From: an uncultured Clostridia bacterium
Lineage (GTDB): Bacteria > Bacillota > Clostridia > Christensenellales > Borkfalkiaceae
Length of the DNA: 5,618 nt
Direction: 5' to 3'
Assembly: GCA_900557285.1 (NCBI GenBank)
Contig: USSJ01000095.1
Location: 1-5,618, forward strand
The first letter of the stretch is position 1. The number at the start of each line of letters is the position of its first letter. Both the position numbers and the translations under genes were made by a program. This document shows positions 5,410 through 5,618 of the stretch, one piece after another. The notes beneath the pieces were generated by a model. The model was not told the DNA's origin. It saw only the letters and a program-made list of their open reading frames with translations, and did not search any database.

Positions 5410-5569
5410 CGGTTTCCTGCTTCTCTTTTGCCGATCGCCTGTAACTTCACCGCTTCTCCTTTGTTTTTCCCCGCTTTTTTCTGCTGATTCTCCCTTTCCT
5501 CTTTGTTCATTCTTTATTCTCTGTAAATTGCCCGTACATTCTCTGCTTTTTCGGACGGATCTTTATTTC

Positions 5570-5609
5570 TTTACCGCTCCGCGGAAAAAAATTTCCGCGG
5601 AGCGGTAAA
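5570..5609. other. Perfect 18-bp stem-loop near the window end
   Basis: Positions 5570-5587 and 5592-5609 are exact reverse complements around loop AAAA. The stem is GC-rich in the middle (CCGCTCCGCGG) and A/T at both ends. There is no long T-run after it on either strand (ACGCAAACC on plus, GAAATAAAG on minus). It could be a bidirectional terminator or a transcript end structure for a gene beyond the window. Confidence 0.75.
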
Positions 5610-5618
5610 ACGCAAACC

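Noticed and set aside
5283..5510. A 75-codon minus-strand frame beginning MNKEERENQQ
   Set aside because: The lysine/glutamate-rich start only reflects the pyrimidine-rich plus strand, and the rest runs antisense into the phosphatase gene.

Overview
The window looks like chromosomal DNA from a Gram-positive, Clostridia-type bacterium (Bacillota), probably an uncultured gut lineage. The reasons are strong purine-rich Shine-Dalgarno sites (GAGGGAGA, GGAGG, AGAGG), sigma-A promoters with good TATAAT boxes, a DeoR-family regulator, an EpsC/CysE-type serine O-acetyltransferase, a short-form alanyl-tRNA synthetase, and a GC-rich coding bias with AT-rich promoters. The lineage is inferred from gene content only. 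No mobile element, CRISPR array, rRNA or tRNA is visible.

Layout. Positions 10-3374 hold three minus-strand genes that read as one operon. In transcription order they are a 208-aa protein of unknown function (2748-3374), cysE (1916-2701) and a complete 608-aa alaS that lacks the usual C-terminal third (10-1836). A promoter at 3413-3440 fits this operon. No other promoter is evident before alaS, but an 18-bp perfect stem-loop lies between cysE and alaS. Positions 3375-3575 are an AT-rich divergent promoter region with phased A-tracts. The second promoter (3511-3539) drives a DeoR-family regulator on the plus strand (3576-4334), which ends at a textbook intrinsic terminator (4352-4378).

Positions 4379-4819 contain no convincing gene. 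They hold three tandem 16-bp mini-hairpins, a long GC-rich stem-loop, a diverged direct repeat with a 61-bp period and two smaller hairpins. A histidine-phosphatase (phosphoglycerate mutase-like) gene follows at 4820-5374. The last 244 bases hold two competing small hairpins, a pyrimidine-rich tract and another 18-bp perfect stem-loop at the window edge.

Functionally, the minus operon joins cysteine precursor synthesis (CysE makes O-acetylserine) to alanine charging of tRNA, led by a small helical, possibly nucleic-acid-binding protein. The DeoR regulator probably senses a sugar phosphate, but its target is not in the window unless it acts on the shared divergent promoter region. The most notable points are the regulator's apparent ACG start codon (a one-base change from ATG with an ideal Shine-Dalgarno site), the naturally truncated AlaRS with a cysteine-rich insertion, and the density of intergenic hairpins and repeats. 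I found no strong candidate for a wholly new multi-gene system.
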